DNA of 48,160 nt from Lautropia sp. (lineage in GTDB: Bacteria > Pseudomonadota > Gammaproteobacteria > Burkholderiales > Burkholderiaceae_E). The position numbers and the translations under genes were made by a program. Numbering within the stretch: position 1 is the stretch's first letter; every line of letters begins with the position of its first letter. The notes beneath the pieces were generated by a model. That model was not told where the DNA came from and searched no databases. It worked only from the letters and a program-made list of their open reading frames with translations. Below, one piece after another: positions 1-9,353 of this stretch. The stretch spans positions 21,662 to 69,821 of the forward strand of contig JAUNLD010000006.1 in NCBI GenBank assembly GCA_030532425.1. Direction: 5' to 3'.

Positions 1-28
1 ATGCCTGCACATGAAGCCGTCATCCGCC

Positions 29-2152
29 TCAGAAGGCCATCGAGGCCTGCAGGTAGATGGTGCGCGGCTGGCCCAGGTACTTGCCCCGGTTGTTGTCGTC
101 GAAGGAGCGGGTGTAGAACTCGCGACCTGCCAGGTTCTTGATGCCGGCCCCCAGCTTCAGGCCCGACAGCGAGGCACCGAAATCATAAGAAGCACGCAGG
201 TTCCAGACGCCGTAGCCCGGGATGCGGCCGTTGGCCCCGTTCTCGCTCTCGGCCACGGTGTTGGCATTGTCGGCGTACTGCGACGACTGGAAGACACCTT
301 CCAGGCCCACCTGCCAGGCATCGCGGCCCATGCTCACGCCCAGCAGGCCCTTGTGCTTCGACGAGAACGGCACCTGGTTGCCCCTGTTCGGGCCTTCCTC
401 ACGGATGGTGGCATCCACATAGGCATAGTTGCCGTACACGGCCACGCCCTTCAGGGCCGGCACCAGATCGTCCAGTGCATAGCTGAAGGCGGTCTCGATG
501 CCCGCATGGCGGGTCTTGCCGCGGGCGATCACGCTGTCGGTGGTCTGGCTGCTGTCGTACTGGTTGCTGAAATTGACAAGGAAGCTGCCGATCTCGGCAC
601 GCAGCGGCCCCTGCTCGTAGCGGGTGCCGATCTCCCAGGTGCGCGCCTTCTCCGGCTTGACGAGGCCGGCCGCCACGCGGTTGGGCATCTGGCTGTACTG
701 CACGCTGCCGAAGGAGCCCTCGGTGTTGGCATAGAGATTCCAGCCCTCATCGAGGCGATAGAGCACGTTCAGCGCCGGCAGCGCGGTGCTGTACTTGCCG
801 TCATGGGGCTGGCCGGAGATCAGGTTGGCCTGCTGCTGCTCGATGCGCTCGTAGCGCACGCCGGGTGTGATGGTCCACAACCCCCAGTCGATCCGGTCGT
901 CGATGAAGATGGCATGCGCTTCGGTGCTGCCGCGGGTGTCGCGGTCGTTGCGACTGGCGACGGTGGGCAGCAGCCCGCTGGCGGTGGTTTCGCGGTAGCG
1001 CAGCTCGTGGCTGGCCTCGTCGATGTAGCGGTAGCCGATGCCGATCTCGTGGCGGGCCCTGCCCACCCGGATGCCGTGCGAGGCCCGCGCCTCGATGCCA
1101 CGCACCCAGTAGTAGCGGGGCGAGAGCGAGACGAAGCTGCCCTGGTTCAGGAAGCCGCTGCGCAGGGTCTTCGTGAAGAAGGTGTTGACGGCCACCTGGG
1201 TGGCGCCGTCGTTGTAATCGTAGCCGGCGCCCACCAGCGTGCGGCGGCCCCAGAAACGGTCGACGGGCCGGGTCGACTGATAGGGATCAGCCCGGAAGTC
1301 GGCCACCGACAGGCCGCCCGGCATGTCGGCCTCGCCATCATAATACTGGGCGATGGCATGCACGCTGTGCACGGCATCGAGCTGATACGCACCTTTCAGG
1401 ATCACGTCGTCGATGCGCGTCCTGCTGTGCTGGCGATAATCGCTGCCACGCACGCCGGAATAGAGAAGCGCGCCGCCCAGGCCGGCATCGCTGGTGCCGC
1501 CCACCCGGAAACTGCCGGTGTTCTTGGGCGCGTTCTGCGTGGACGAGGGGCTGAGTTCCGTCTGCAGGCTGGCATCGATACCGAAGTCCTCGGGGATGGC
1601 ACGGGTGACGAAGTTGATGATGCCGCCCACGTTCTGCGGACCATAACGCACCGCACCGCCGCCCCGCACCACGTCGACCGCATCCAGGTTGCCCTGCGAG
1701 ACGGCCCCGAAGGAAAGCTGCGGCTGACCATAGGGCGCGGCCGGCACCGGGATGCCGTCCATCAGCAGCGTCGAGCGCGTGCCCAGACGCGGGTTCAGGC
1801 CGCGGATGCCGAAGTTCATCGCCATGTCGTGGCTGCCGGTGCCGTTGTTTTCGGGGGCGTTCACGCCCGGCATCCGGTTGAGCACCTCGCGCACGCTGGT
1901 CAGGCCCTGCTGTTGCACCTGCTCGCGGCGCACCACGTCACGGGCACCGGGGTGCTCCCGCACATTCTCCTCGTCGGCATCGCCCAGCCAGTCACCCACC
2001 ACCTTGATGGTGCCGAGCGTGCCGGCATCATCCACCTCATCGGCCGCCAGAACCTGGGAGGCGCCCCCGCCGGCGGCCAGCAGCAAGGCCACCGAGGCCA
2101 TCGTCCGCATCATCGGGCGGACCGGGACGAAAGGAAGAACGGACAAGGCCAT
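29..2152 (-). CDS. fecA: FecA-type TonB-dependent ferric citrate receptor lacking the signalling domain
   Basis: Outer-membrane receptor that would import ferric dicitrate using TonB energy. The 707-residue product follows E. coli FecA closely through plug and barrel: VVGDWLGDA at the plug start, REVLNRMPGV, PENNGTGSHD, FGIRGLNPRL, DGIPVPAAPYGQPQLS, VVRGGGAVRYGPQ and a C-terminal aromatic (SMAF). The N-terminus has a signal peptide ending near QVLA|ADE, and the TonB-box-like stretch TIKVV follows only about 12 residues later. The roughly 75-residue STN domain that FecA uses to signal to FecR is therefore missing, and no fecI/fecR lies nearby, so control is probably not by the Fec surface-signalling route. 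The start is chosen from GGAG eight bases upstream of the ATG. The ligand is inferred from homology; the receptor family is near certain. Confidence 0.9.
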   Translation of the reverse strand: MALSVLPFVPVRPMMRTMASVALLLAAGGGASQVLAADEVDDAGTLGTIKVVGDWLGDADEENVREHPGARDVVRREQVQQQGLTSVREVLNRMPGVNAPENNGTGSHDMAMNFGIRGLNPRLGTRSTLLMDGIPVPAAPYGQPQLSFGAVSQGNLDAVDVVRGGGAVRYGPQNVGGIINFVTRAIPEDFGIDASLQTELSPSSTQNAPKNTGSFRVGGTSDAGLGGALLYSGVRGSDYRQHSRTRIDDVILKGAYQLDAVHSVHAIAQYYDGEADMPGGLSVADFRADPYQSTRPVDRFWGRRTLVGAGYDYNDGATQVAVNTFFTKTLRSGFLNQGSFVSLSPRYYWVRGIEARASHGIRVGRARHEIGIGYRYIDEASHELRYRETTASGLLPTVASRNDRDTRGSTEAHAIFIDDRIDWGLWTITPGVRYERIEQQQANLISGQPHDGKYSTALPALNVLYRLDEGWNLYANTEGSFGSVQYSQMPNRVAAGLVKPEKARTWEIGTRYEQGPLRAEIGSFLVNFSNQYDSSQTTDSVIARGKTRHAGIETAFSYALDDLVPALKGVAVYGNYAYVDATIREEGPNRGNQVPFSSKHKGLLGVSMGRDAWQVGLEGVFQSSQYADNANTVAESENGANGRIPGYGVWNLRASYDFGASLSGLKLGAGIKNLAGREFYTRSFDDNNRGKYLGQPRTIYLQASMAF

Positions 2153-2557
2153 GCAACATGCTCCAGATCGGCTGCCCCGCGGATCAACAGGGCCGCACCC
2201 CGCTGCCCGCGACGGTCAGCAGCGGGAGACGGGCATGGGAAACCTGAACGGGGCCAGGGTCAAGAAAGGCCTGGCGCAGAGGCGGGCCAGGGTGCGGGCA
2301 TTTTGCGATAATTTAATGAGAACGTCTACCATTCTTCAGCTGATTCCGTCTGTCAAACAGCTTTTCCTTGCACACGAAGGAAGGGATTTTCCAGGCAGGT
2401 GGATGAACGGATGGACTGGCCCGTGCCCTGCGGACAGGCCCAGAAAAATGCGCCTCGGGCAGGCCCCCCGATGGTGGCCTTCCTGAGGCACGGCCAGCAG
2501 GCCCTGCCACCCGTCGCAGGGGCCTGGCTGCTGCGGGCAGGCCGCAGCAAGAGCGGA
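2153..2557. other. Intergenic region between fecA and metI
   Basis: A 405-base stretch with no convincing gene. It holds the upstream region of fecA, including an A+T-rich patch near 2300–2340 that stands out from its surroundings and contains a possible Fur-type site. The remaining open frames here are antisense or extend out of metI in the wrong frame. Confidence 0.6.
2305..2324 (-). promoter_or_regulatory. Possible Fur-like site upstream of fecA
   Basis: The + strand reads gcgataatttaatgagaacg, a rare A+T-rich island about 155 bases upstream of the fecA start. It has GATAAT and AATGAGAA hexamer-like units as seen in Fur boxes, but the match to the 19-base consensus is partial (about half). 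The placement fits an iron-repressed promoter; this remains a weak prediction. Confidence 0.28.
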
Positions 2558-3244
2558 TCAGCGCTTGTCCAGGCGGCGCGAGATGTGGTTGCCGATCACC
2601 TGGATCAGCTGCACCATCACCACCAGAATGGCCACGGTCAGCAGCATCACATCGGTCTGGAAGCGCTGGTAGCCGTAGCGGATGGCCAGATCGCCCACAC
2701 CGCCACCGCCCACCACGCCGGCAATGGCGGTGTACGACAGGAAGCTGATGCTGAGCACCACCAGCGCCTGCACCAGGCCCGAGCGGGCCTCGACCAGCAG
2801 CACGCGGAAGATGATCTGAAGCTCGCTGGCCCCCATCGCATGCGCGGCCTCGATGACCCCACGCGGCACCTCGCGCAGGTTCTGCTCGACCAGGCGGGCA
2901 AAGTACGGGATGGCCGCGCACGACAGCGGCACGGCGGCCGCCAGTGGCCCGATCGACGAACCGACCAGCCAGCGGGTAAAGGGCACCAGCGCCACCAGCA
3001 GGATGATGAACGGGAAGGAGCGCACCATGTTGACGATCCAGCCCACCACGGCGAACAGCCAGCGGTTCTGCAACGATTGCCCTGGGCTGAGCAGGAACAG
3101 CCAGATGCCCAGCGGGCCACCCAGCAGCACCGCGGCACTCAGGCCGATGCCGAGCATCAGCAGGGTCTCGCCGATGGCCACCCACAATTCGGGCAGCACG
3201 TCGACGATGGTTTCGGGCAACATCGCCAGGATTGCGTCAAACAC
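2558..3244 (-). CDS. metI: MetI-type ABC transporter permease (methionine family)
   Basis: Inner-membrane permease of a MetNI-type importer. The product of about 228 residues has five or so hydrophobic segments and the family's cytoplasmic coupling region (EVPRGVIEAAHAMGAS), followed by the conserved AIAGVVGGGGVGDLAIRYGY block, close to E. coli MetI (217 residues). I place the start at a GTG that overlaps the metN stop (GTGTTTGA), because GGAGG lies nine bases upstream and this gives the expected length; an ATG exists further upstream (3292) inside metN and would add 16 residues. It is translationally coupled to metN. D-/L-methionine is the family substrate, but no metQ is seen here, so the substrate is unproven. 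Confidence 0.9.
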   Translation of the reverse strand: MFDAILAMLPETIVDVLPELWVAIGETLLMLGIGLSAAVLLGGPLGIWLFLLSPGQSLQNRWLFAVVGWIVNMVRSFPFIILLVALVPFTRWLVGSSIGPLAAAVPLSCAAIPYFARLVEQNLREVPRGVIEAAHAMGASELQIIFRVLLVEARSGLVQALVVLSISFLSYTAIAGVVGGGGVGDLAIRYGYQRFQTDVMLLTVAILVVMVQLIQVIGNHISRRLDKR

Positions 3245-4079
3245 CGTGATGTCCCTCCAGTTCGATGCCGGCGGCGCGGCGCCAGGCGACATGATCGACT
3301 TCGGCTGCCACCATCTGCGCCAGCTCGCGACCCAGCGACGACCGGGGCGAGAGCGGCTCGTGGCCCTCCAGATCGAGGATCTCGACCAGCAGGCCCTGCT
3401 CGACCACCGCGGCCTTGCGGCACAACGCCCGCACCACCGACAGCTCGTGGGTGACGATGACGATGGTCACGCCCAGGCGACGGTTGATCTCCTTGAGCGT
3501 GGTCAGCACCGAGCGCGTGGTCTCGGCATCCAGTGCCGAGGTCGGCTCGTCGCACAGCAGCACGCGGGGTGATGGCGCCAGTGCCCGGGCAATGGCCACC
3601 CGCTGCTTCTGGCCACCCGAGAGCTGCGCCGGATAATGCGCCAGCCGGTCTTCGAGGCCCACCACGTCGATGCACTCGCGCACCCGCTGCTCGATCTGGG
3701 CAGCGGTGTGGCCACCATGGATGCGCAGCGGAAAGGCGACGTTGTCAAAGACGGTGGCATTCTGCAACAGGTTGAACTGCTGGAAGATCATGCCGATCTT
3801 CTGGCGGGCCGCACGCAGTGCGCGCTTGTCCAGCGCCGTCAGCTCCTGGCCCGCCACGATGACGCGGCCACTGTCGGGCCGCTCCAGCAGGTTCATCATC
3901 CGCAGCAGGGTGGACTTGCCGGCGCCACTGCGGCCGATCAGGCCGATGGCATCGCCCTGCCCGACTTCGAGCGACACGTCACGCACCGCGTCAAAACGCT
4001 CGCCATCGGCCAGCGTGAACGACTTGCTGAGCTTGTCGAGCCGGATCAGCGGACCCTCGACGCCCGTCTGCGACACCAT
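3237..4079 (-). CDS. metN: MetN-type ABC transporter ATPase, short form without NIL domain
   Basis: ATPase that powers the MetI permease. It shows Walker A GRSGAGKST, Q-loop MIFQQFNLL, signature LSGGQKQR, Walker B VLLCDEPTSALD and switch VTHE. It is about 280 residues, while typical MetN is about 340 because of a C-terminal NIL/ACT-like domain that binds methionine and gives trans-inhibition; here the protein stops soon after the nucleotide-binding domain, so that feedback should be absent. The start has AAAGGAG about eleven bases upstream. Other methionine-family and polar amino acid importers have similar ATPases, so the substrate assignment leans on the MetI neighbour. No substrate-binding protein gene is adjacent. 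Confidence 0.88.
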   Translation of the reverse strand: MVSQTGVEGPLIRLDKLSKSFTLADGERFDAVRDVSLEVGQGDAIGLIGRSGAGKSTLLRMMNLLERPDSGRVIVAGQELTALDKRALRAARQKIGMIFQQFNLLQNATVFDNVAFPLRIHGGHTAAQIEQRVRECIDVVGLEDRLAHYPAQLSGGQKQRVAIARALAPSPRVLLCDEPTSALDAETTRSVLTTLKEINRRLGVTIVIVTHELSVVRALCRKAAVVEQGLLVEILDLEGHEPLSPRSSLGRELAQMVAAEVDHVAWRRAAGIELEGHHGV

Positions 4080-4243
4080 GCGGATGCAACTCCTTTCTGG
4101 CGGGGGCCACGGCCGGCCTCACCGCAAATCTCTTCATGCCCGGCCTGTGCATGGCCGCAACACCCCAATCCGCGATGGTACCGCAAGCCCGCGGCCCGAT
4201 CGCCATCGGCACAAGGCATACGGACGACCACGGAGGGTATACG

Positions 4244-5860
4244 TCAGTCGTCGTCCGGATCGGCCGTGTCCAGGCCCAGCTCGCGGATCTTGCGCGTGAT
4301 GGTGTTGCGGCCGATGCCCAGGCGCCGTGCCGCCTCGATGCGGTGGCCGGCCGTGTGGCGCAGGGCCTCGCGCACCAGGGTGCGCTCGAACTCGGCCATC
4401 AGCCGCGGCATCAGTGCGTCAGCGGCCGGATCGGCCAGCAGCTGCTGCACCTGCCGCGCCAGCTGCGCCGGCCAGGCTGGTTCATCCGCCAGCGCTGCCG
4501 GTGCCGCCCCGGCGTTGGCAGCGTCGCCAGCCGGCATGAGGCTGCCATCGACGGCTCCCGGTAGCGGCGCTCCGCCTGCCCGCTCCTGCCCCTCGGCCCA
4601 GGCAGGTGCAGCCCCATCCAGGCTGGGCGTCCGGTCACGGTCGAGGCTCCCGGCGGCCAGCCGGCCGGGCAGCGCGGCACCGGCCACGACCTCCGGCGGC
4701 AGGTCGGCCACGGTAATCAGCGCCGCCGCCGTCATCACCGTCAGCCAGTGACAGACGTTCTCCAGCTGACGCACATTGCCCGGCCAGTGAAAGGCCTGCA
4801 ATGCCGCCAGTGCCTCACGGCTCAGCCGCTTGGGCTCGATGCCCAGCGCAGCGGCACTGGCGGCCAGAAAATGGCTGGCCAGCAGCGGCACATCCTCCAG
4901 CCGCTCACGCAGGGGCGGCAGCCGCAGCCGGATCACGTTCAGCCGGTGAAAGAGATCTTCACGAAAGCGTCCATCGGCCACCCGCGCCTCCAGATCCTGG
5001 TGGGTGGCGGCAATCACCCGCACATCCGCCTTCACCGACTGGCTGCCCCCCACCCGGTAGAAATACCCTTCGGACAGCACCCGCAACAGCCGCGTCTGCA
5101 TTTCTGCGGGCATGTCGCCGATCTCGTCGAGAAAGAGCGTGCCCCCCTGTGCCTGCTCGAAGCGCCCCTGCCGCGCCGCCTGGGCGCCGGTAAAGGCACC
5201 CCGTTCGTGACCGAACAGTTCGGATTCGAGCAGGTCCCGCGGAATCGCCGCCATGTTCAGCGCCACGAAGGGCCTGGCCGCACGGTTGCTGTGATGATGC
5301 AGCGCGCGCGCCACCCGTTCCTTGCCGCAGCCCGACTCACCGGTCACCAGGACGGTCGCCGCCGACTGCGACAGACGGCCAATGGCCCGGTACACCACCT
5401 GCATCGCCGGCGCCTGGCCCAGGATTTCGGTGGCAGCCACCTCCACCGCCGGTGCGCTCTCCCGGCTTTCCTGGCGCGTGCGTACCGCGCGCTGAACCAG
5501 TGCCACCGCCTGCACCAGGTCGAAGGGCTTGGGCAGATAATCGAAGGCACCGGCCTGAAAGGTCGACACCGCACTGTCCAGATCCGAATAGGCCGTCATG
5601 ATGATGACCGGCAGGCCGGGCCGTTGCTGACGCACCTGATACAGCAGCTCGATGCCGCTGGCACCGGGCATGCGGATATCGGACACCAGCACGGCCGGCT
5701 CGGCCTCGGTCAGCGCCGCCAGCACCTCGGCCGCCTGCGGAAAGCTGCGCACCACCAGACCGGCCCGGCTCAGCGCCCGCTCCAGCACCCAGCGGATCGA
5801 CTGGTCATCGTCCACCACCCAGACCTCGGCCTCCTGGCCCTCCCGTCCCGTTCGCGTCAT
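4244..5860 (-). CDS. ntrC: NtrC nitrogen-response regulator, sigma-54 activator
   Basis: Enhancer-binding activator of nitrogen-regulated sigma-54 promoters, phosphorylated by NtrB. Order: receiver (about 1–125, acidic pocket VVDDD, phospho-acceptor D61 in [11 protein letters not shown]), AAA+ domain with Walker A GESGCGKE, the sigma-54 contact motif GAFTGA and [12 protein letters not shown], then a Fis-type helix-turn-helix ending in [20 protein letters not shown]. The start ATG has GGAGG five bases upstream and lies just before the ntrB stop, so the two genes overlap slightly. About 538 residues versus 469 in E. coli; the excess is an Ala/Gly/Pro-rich linker between AAA+ and DNA-binding domains. 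Confidence 0.96.
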   Translation of the reverse strand: MTRTGREGQEAEVWVVDDDQSIRWVLERALSRAGLVVRSFPQAAEVLAALTEAEPAVLVSDIRMPGASGIELLYQVRQQRPGLPVIIMTAYSDLDSAVSTFQAGAFDYLPKPFDLVQAVALVQRAVRTRQESRESAPAVEVAATEILGQAPAMQVVYRAIGRLSQSAATVLVTGESGCGKERVARALHHHSNRAARPFVALNMAAIPRDLLESELFGHERGAFTGAQAARQGRFEQAQGGTLFLDEIGDMPAEMQTRLLRVLSEGYFYRVGGSQSVKADVRVIAATHQDLEARVADGRFREDLFHRLNVIRLRLPPLRERLEDVPLLASHFLAASAAALGIEPKRLSREALAALQAFHWPGNVRQLENVCHWLTVMTAAALITVADLPPEVVAGAALPGRLAAGSLDRDRTPSLDGAAPAWAEGQERAGGAPLPGAVDGSLMPAGDAANAGAAPAALADEPAWPAQLARQVQQLLADPAADALMPRLMAEFERTLVREALRHTAGHRIEAARRLGIGRNTITRKIRELGLDTADPDDD

Positions 5861-5871
5861 CGCTGCCTCCG

Positions 5872-6930
5872 TCACAGTAGTGGCAGCAGCATGCGGAAAT
5901 CCGTCCGCCCTGCCCGGCTCTCGCATTCGATGCTTCCTCCATGTCTTTCGACCACGGCCTGCGCCAGTGTCAGCCCCAGGCCACTGCCGCCCTCCCGCCC
6001 ACTCACCAGCGGCAGGAACATCCGGTCGAGGAGTTCTGCCGGCACGCCCGGTCCGTCATCCATGACGTGCAGCGCCACGGCCAGCCGGTAGCCGATGCGG
6101 GCAATCACCACATGACGGGCAATTCTTGTCTTGAGCACGATCTTTCCACGCCCCTGCATCGCCTGGGCCGCATTGCGCACCAGGTTCAGCACCGCCTGGA
6201 TCAGCTGCGCCTTGTCGGCCTGCAATTCGGGCAGGCTGGCGTCATAGTCGCGCTCGATCTGCAAACCCTGCGGATATTCGGCCTGCACCAGCAGCCGCAC
6301 CCGTTCGCAGACCTCGTGGATGTTGGTCGTCGTCACCGGCTGCATCGGCCGGTTGGGCGCCAGCAGCTGGTCGAGCAGTTTCTGCAGGCGGTCCACCTCC
6401 TTGATGATGACGCCGGTGTACTCGTGCAGCGCCGCCGGGTCCGGATCGGATTCGAGCAGCTGGGCTGCTCCCCGGATGCCTCCCAGCGGGTTCTTGATCT
6501 CGTGCGCCAGATTGCGCAGCACCTCGCGGTGTGCACGGGCGGTGTCATGCAGCTGTTCCTCGCGGTCGATGCGCCGACGGCGATGGATTTCGTGCAGCTC
6601 CAGCAGCATCAGGTCGGCCGGCGATTCCAGCATCACCGCCAGACAGTGCACGGGCAGCGGCCCGCCGCCCGGAATGGCCAGGCTCAGATCCAGCCCCTGC
6701 TGGCCGAAAGCACGCTGACGCAGTTGCTGCATCAGCCCGTCCAGCAGATGGCTGTCGACAAACAATGTCTCGAAGGGCAGGCCCAGCATGCGCCGGGCCG
6801 TCAGCCCGAACAGCTGGCAGGCTGCCAGGTTGACGAACACCACCTTGCCGGCAGCATCCAGCAGCACCACACCCGAACCAAGCAGGTCGAGCGCCGCGAA
6901 GTGCAGGTCGGGATCCGGATTGCCAGACAT
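5872..6930 (-). CDS. ntrB: NtrB nitrogen sensor histidine kinase
   Basis: Cytoplasmic kinase/phosphatase that sets NtrC phosphorylation in response to the PII protein. About 352 residues, matching E. coli NtrB (349). It has an N-terminal PAS domain (LDLLGSGVVLLDAAGKVVFVN), the H-box LAHEIKNPLGGIRGAAQ, the N-box NLVRNAAQAM, and ATP-lid motifs DDGPGVP and GSGLGLTLAQ. There is no transmembrane segment. The start is placed at MSGNPD, where homology begins; the ribosome site is weak (GGAA), and upstream in-frame ATGs would add a low-complexity leader. It overlaps ntrC at its 3' end and follows the DUF4124 gene in the same direction. Confidence 0.95.
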   Translation of the reverse strand: MSGNPDPDLHFAALDLLGSGVVLLDAAGKVVFVNLAACQLFGLTARRMLGLPFETLFVDSHLLDGLMQQLRQRAFGQQGLDLSLAIPGGGPLPVHCLAVMLESPADLMLLELHEIHRRRRIDREEQLHDTARAHREVLRNLAHEIKNPLGGIRGAAQLLESDPDPAALHEYTGVIIKEVDRLQKLLDQLLAPNRPMQPVTTTNIHEVCERVRLLVQAEYPQGLQIERDYDASLPELQADKAQLIQAVLNLVRNAAQAMQGRGKIVLKTRIARHVVIARIGYRLAVALHVMDDGPGVPAELLDRMFLPLVSGREGGSGLGLTLAQAVVERHGGSIECESRAGRTDFRMLLPLL

Positions 6931-7126
6931 CGATGGGTTCCATTCCGATGAGCAGAAGCCTCCCGGCGGACCTCCCGGTCGTGGCGGACACCCCGACATC
7001 GGGCCAGCACCGGGGCACACGAGACCTGCGCGGCAAGCGGCGCGTGTCACGGCCCCGGCAGCAGCCCCGGCGCCGTGCCGGCCCGGGCCATCGCCAGGGC
7101 GGCACGAGGCGCGTCTGGAAACCGCC

Positions 7127-7666
7127 TCAGAGCGCGTCGATCTCCCGCCGCAGCGAACCGATGTTCTGCTCGGATTCCTTGAGCTGCTGCTTCAGTCGCT
7201 CGACCCGGTCGAGATACTTCTGATAGTTTCGTTCGTCGCCGTGCCGCTCGGGCGCGCCGCCGTTGTATTCCTTGCGGACATCCTCAAGGCGGGACTGCTC
7301 GCGCGCCAGCTCGGCCTCAAGGATCCGGCGGCGATCGGTGTCCCGTCCCTGCTGCTCGCGCCGGTCCACGCGGGCCCCGGTGCCGGCACGGCTGCTGTTG
7401 GCCGAATCGCGGATGACGTTCGGCACCTGCGCCGCCGGCACGCTGTTGATCGGCGGCAGCTCCAGCAGGCGGCACCCCTTGCCCGGTGCATTCTGGTAGA
7501 GCGGCGTGCCGTCATCACTGCCACAGCGATAGACACGGGTGGCCGACTGCTGCGCAACAGCAGCCGTCGAGACCACCCCCAGCCAGGCGGCCAGGGTCAG
7601 CCCCAGCAGGCTGGCAGCCTGCGACCGGTGCTGGAAACGGGGGGCAATGCGTTGGGAACGGTTCAT
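7127..7666 (-). CDS. DUF4124 family exported coiled-coil protein of the gln operon
   Basis: Predicted exported protein of 179 residues, function unknown. After an N-terminal signal sequence (hydrophobic run ending STAAVAQQ) comes a short DUF4124-like segment (VYRCGSDDGTPLYQNAPGKGC) with two cysteines, then a charged helical tail (about 110–179) rich in Glu, Arg and Leu heptads that should form a coiled coil. Such proteins commonly sit between glnA and ntrB in Burkholderiales, which is the arrangement here. The start is placed at MNRSQR, giving a standard signal peptide; a longer frame upstream is cysteine- and arginine-rich and unlikely. A role in nitrogen metabolism is not established. Confidence 0.8.
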   Translation of the reverse strand: MNRSQRIAPRFQHRSQAASLLGLTLAAWLGVVSTAAVAQQSATRVYRCGSDDGTPLYQNAPGKGCRLLELPPINSVPAAQVPNVIRDSANSSRAGTGARVDRREQQGRDTDRRRILEAELAREQSRLEDVRKEYNGGAPERHGDERNYQKYLDRVERLKQQLKESEQNIGSLRREIDAL

Positions 7667-7773
7667 GCGACAGTACCTGAAAGGGTCTGGATTCCGGCAG
7701 TCTACCGGCAAATCCGCCCCCCGTAGCCTCCGCTGCTGACACGTCTGCAACGCCTTTGCCACCCGTCTTCCGT

Positions 7774-7818
7774 CCGTCAGGCGCCGGTGCGCACCTGTCT
7801 GCGCGCGGCGCCGGACGG
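7774..7818 (-). terminator. Three-tier hairpin just after glnA
   Basis: Starting six bases past the glnA stop codon the sequence folds as nested arms: CCGTC/GACGG (7774–7778 with 7814–7818), GGCGCC/GGCGCC (7780–7785 with 7807–7812) and GCGCA/TGCGC (7789–7793 with 7800–7804). There is no U-tract, so it is not a textbook intrinsic terminator. It may act as a partial terminator or as a 3'-end stabiliser separating high glnA expression from low ntrBC expression. Confidence 0.5.
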
Positions 7819-7824
7819 TCGGTG

Positions 7825-9240
7825 TCAGCAGGAGTAGTACATGTCGAATTCGACCGGGTGCGGCACCATCCGCAGGCGCGTCACCTCCTCCATCTTCAGG
7901 GCGATGAAGGCGTCGATGAACTCGTTGCTGAACACGCCGCCGCGGGTCAGGAACTCGCGGTCGCGGTCGAGGTGCTCCAGCGCCTGATCGAGCGAATGGC
8001 AGACGGTCGGGATCTTCGCGTCTTCTTCGGGCGGCAGGTCGTAGAGGTTCTTCTCGGCCGGATCACCGGGGTGGATCTTGTTCTGCACGCCGTCCAGACC
8101 GGCCATCAGCAACGCAGCGAAGGCCAGATACGGGTTGGCCGCCGGATCCGGGAAGCGTGCCTCGATGCGACGGGCCTTGACATTGGAGACGAAGGGGATG
8201 CGGATCGAGGCCGAACGGTTGCGCGCCGAGTAGGCCAGCTTCACCGGCGCCTCGTAGTGCGGCACCAGACGCTTGTACGAATTGGTGCTGGGGTTGGTGA
8301 TGGCGTTGAGCGCGCGGGCATGCTTGATGATGCCGCCGATGTAGTACAGCGCAAACTCGGACAGGCCGGCGTACTTGTCGCCGGCGAACAGGTTGACGCC
8401 ATCCTTCCAGATCGACTGGTGCACGTGCATGCCCGAGCCATTGTCGCCCACCAGCGGCTTCGGCATGAAGGTGGCGGTCTTGCCGTAGGCGTGCGCCACA
8501 TTGTTGATGACGTACTTCATGCGTTGCAGCCAGTCGGCCCGCTGTACCAGCGGCGCAAACTTGGTGCCGATCTCGCACTGGCCGGCACCGGCCACCTCGT
8601 GGTGATGCACCTCGACGGGCACCCCCATCTGCTCCATCAGGATCACCATTTCCGAACGCATGTCCTGGAAGGAATCGACCGGCGGCACCGGCAGGTAACC
8701 CCCCTTGATGCCCGGGCGATGACCGCTGTTGAAGCCGTTGACCTTCCTGTCGCTGGACCAGTGCGCCTCTTCGGAATCGATGCGCACCATGCTGCCGGAC
8801 ATGTCCTGCTGCCAGGTGATGCTGTCGAAGATGAAGAACTCCGGTTCGGGACCAAAGAAAGCCACGTCACCGATGCCCGAGGCTTGCAGATAGGCTTCGG
8901 CACGCCGGGCCAGCGAGCGCGGGTCACGGTCGTAACCCTTGCCCTCGCCCGGCTCGACCACGTCGCAGCTCAGGATCAGTGTGGCTTCCTCGCGGAAAGG
9001 ATCCATCACGGCCGTCTCGGGATCGGGCATCAGCAGCATGTCGGAGGCCTGCACGCCCTTCCAGCCCGGCAGCGACGAGCCATCGAAGGCCTGACCGTCG
9101 GCAAAGGTATCCTCGTCGAAGTGCGAAATCGGCACCGTGATGTGCTGTTCCCGACCCCGGACATCCGAAAAGCGCAGGTCAACGAACTTGACTTCGTTGT
9201 CGGCGATTTTCTTCATTACGTCTTTGGCGCTTGCTGCCAT
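7825..9240 (-). CDS. glnA: Glutamine synthetase, type I
   Basis: Makes glutamine from glutamate, ammonia and ATP; a cytoplasmic dodecamer and the entry point of ammonia assimilation. 471 residues, typical of GSI. Visible landmarks are the N-terminal [13 protein letters not shown], catalytic-loop DGSSLPGW, metal/ATP motifs [42 protein letters not shown] and NRSASIRIP. The adenylylation region NLYDLPPEE is present, so it is the GSI-beta type controlled by GlnE. The ATG has AGGAGAG seven bases upstream. A sigma-54 promoter and NtrC-like sites lie upstream and ntrBC downstream, so nitrogen-limitation control is expected. Confidence 0.98.
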   Translation of the reverse strand: MAASAKDVMKKIADNEVKFVDLRFSDVRGREQHITVPISHFDEDTFADGQAFDGSSLPGWKGVQASDMLLMPDPETAVMDPFREEATLILSCDVVEPGEGKGYDRDPRSLARRAEAYLQASGIGDVAFFGPEPEFFIFDSITWQQDMSGSMVRIDSEEAHWSSDRKVNGFNSGHRPGIKGGYLPVPPVDSFQDMRSEMVILMEQMGVPVEVHHHEVAGAGQCEIGTKFAPLVQRADWLQRMKYVINNVAHAYGKTATFMPKPLVGDNGSGMHVHQSIWKDGVNLFAGDKYAGLSEFALYYIGGIIKHARALNAITNPSTNSYKRLVPHYEAPVKLAYSARNRSASIRIPFVSNVKARRIEARFPDPAANPYLAFAALLMAGLDGVQNKIHPGDPAEKNLYDLPPEEDAKIPTVCHSLDQALEHLDRDREFLTRGGVFSNEFIDAFIALKMEEVTRLRMVPHPVEFDMYYSC

Positions 9241-9336
9241 GCTCACACTCTCCTGTTCACACATCGAAAACCCGCCGGGTGGGATATGCCCTCCAGCGGG
9301 TGGGCCACCACGGATGGCAGCCCGCTGTCCTGGTAC

Positions 9337-9353
9337 AAGCAGGAAACGTGCCA
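9337..9353 (-). promoter_or_regulatory. Sigma-54 promoter of glnA
   Basis: On the minus strand the sequence is TGGCACGTTTCCTGCTT, an almost exact match to the -24/-12 consensus TGGCACG-N4-TTGCW with the required ten bases between GG and GC. The transcription start would fall near 9328, giving a leader of about 88 bases before glnA. Confidence 0.82.

Noticed and set aside
11..2311. Open frame of about 766 codons on the plus strand opposite fecA
   Set aside because: fecA on the minus strand is an obvious full-length homologue; the plus-strand frame has no motif.
4080..4243. SAM riboswitch before metN
   Set aside because: I looked for SAM-I or SAM-II-like conserved blocks in the 164-base leader and saw none; only a good ribosome site is present.
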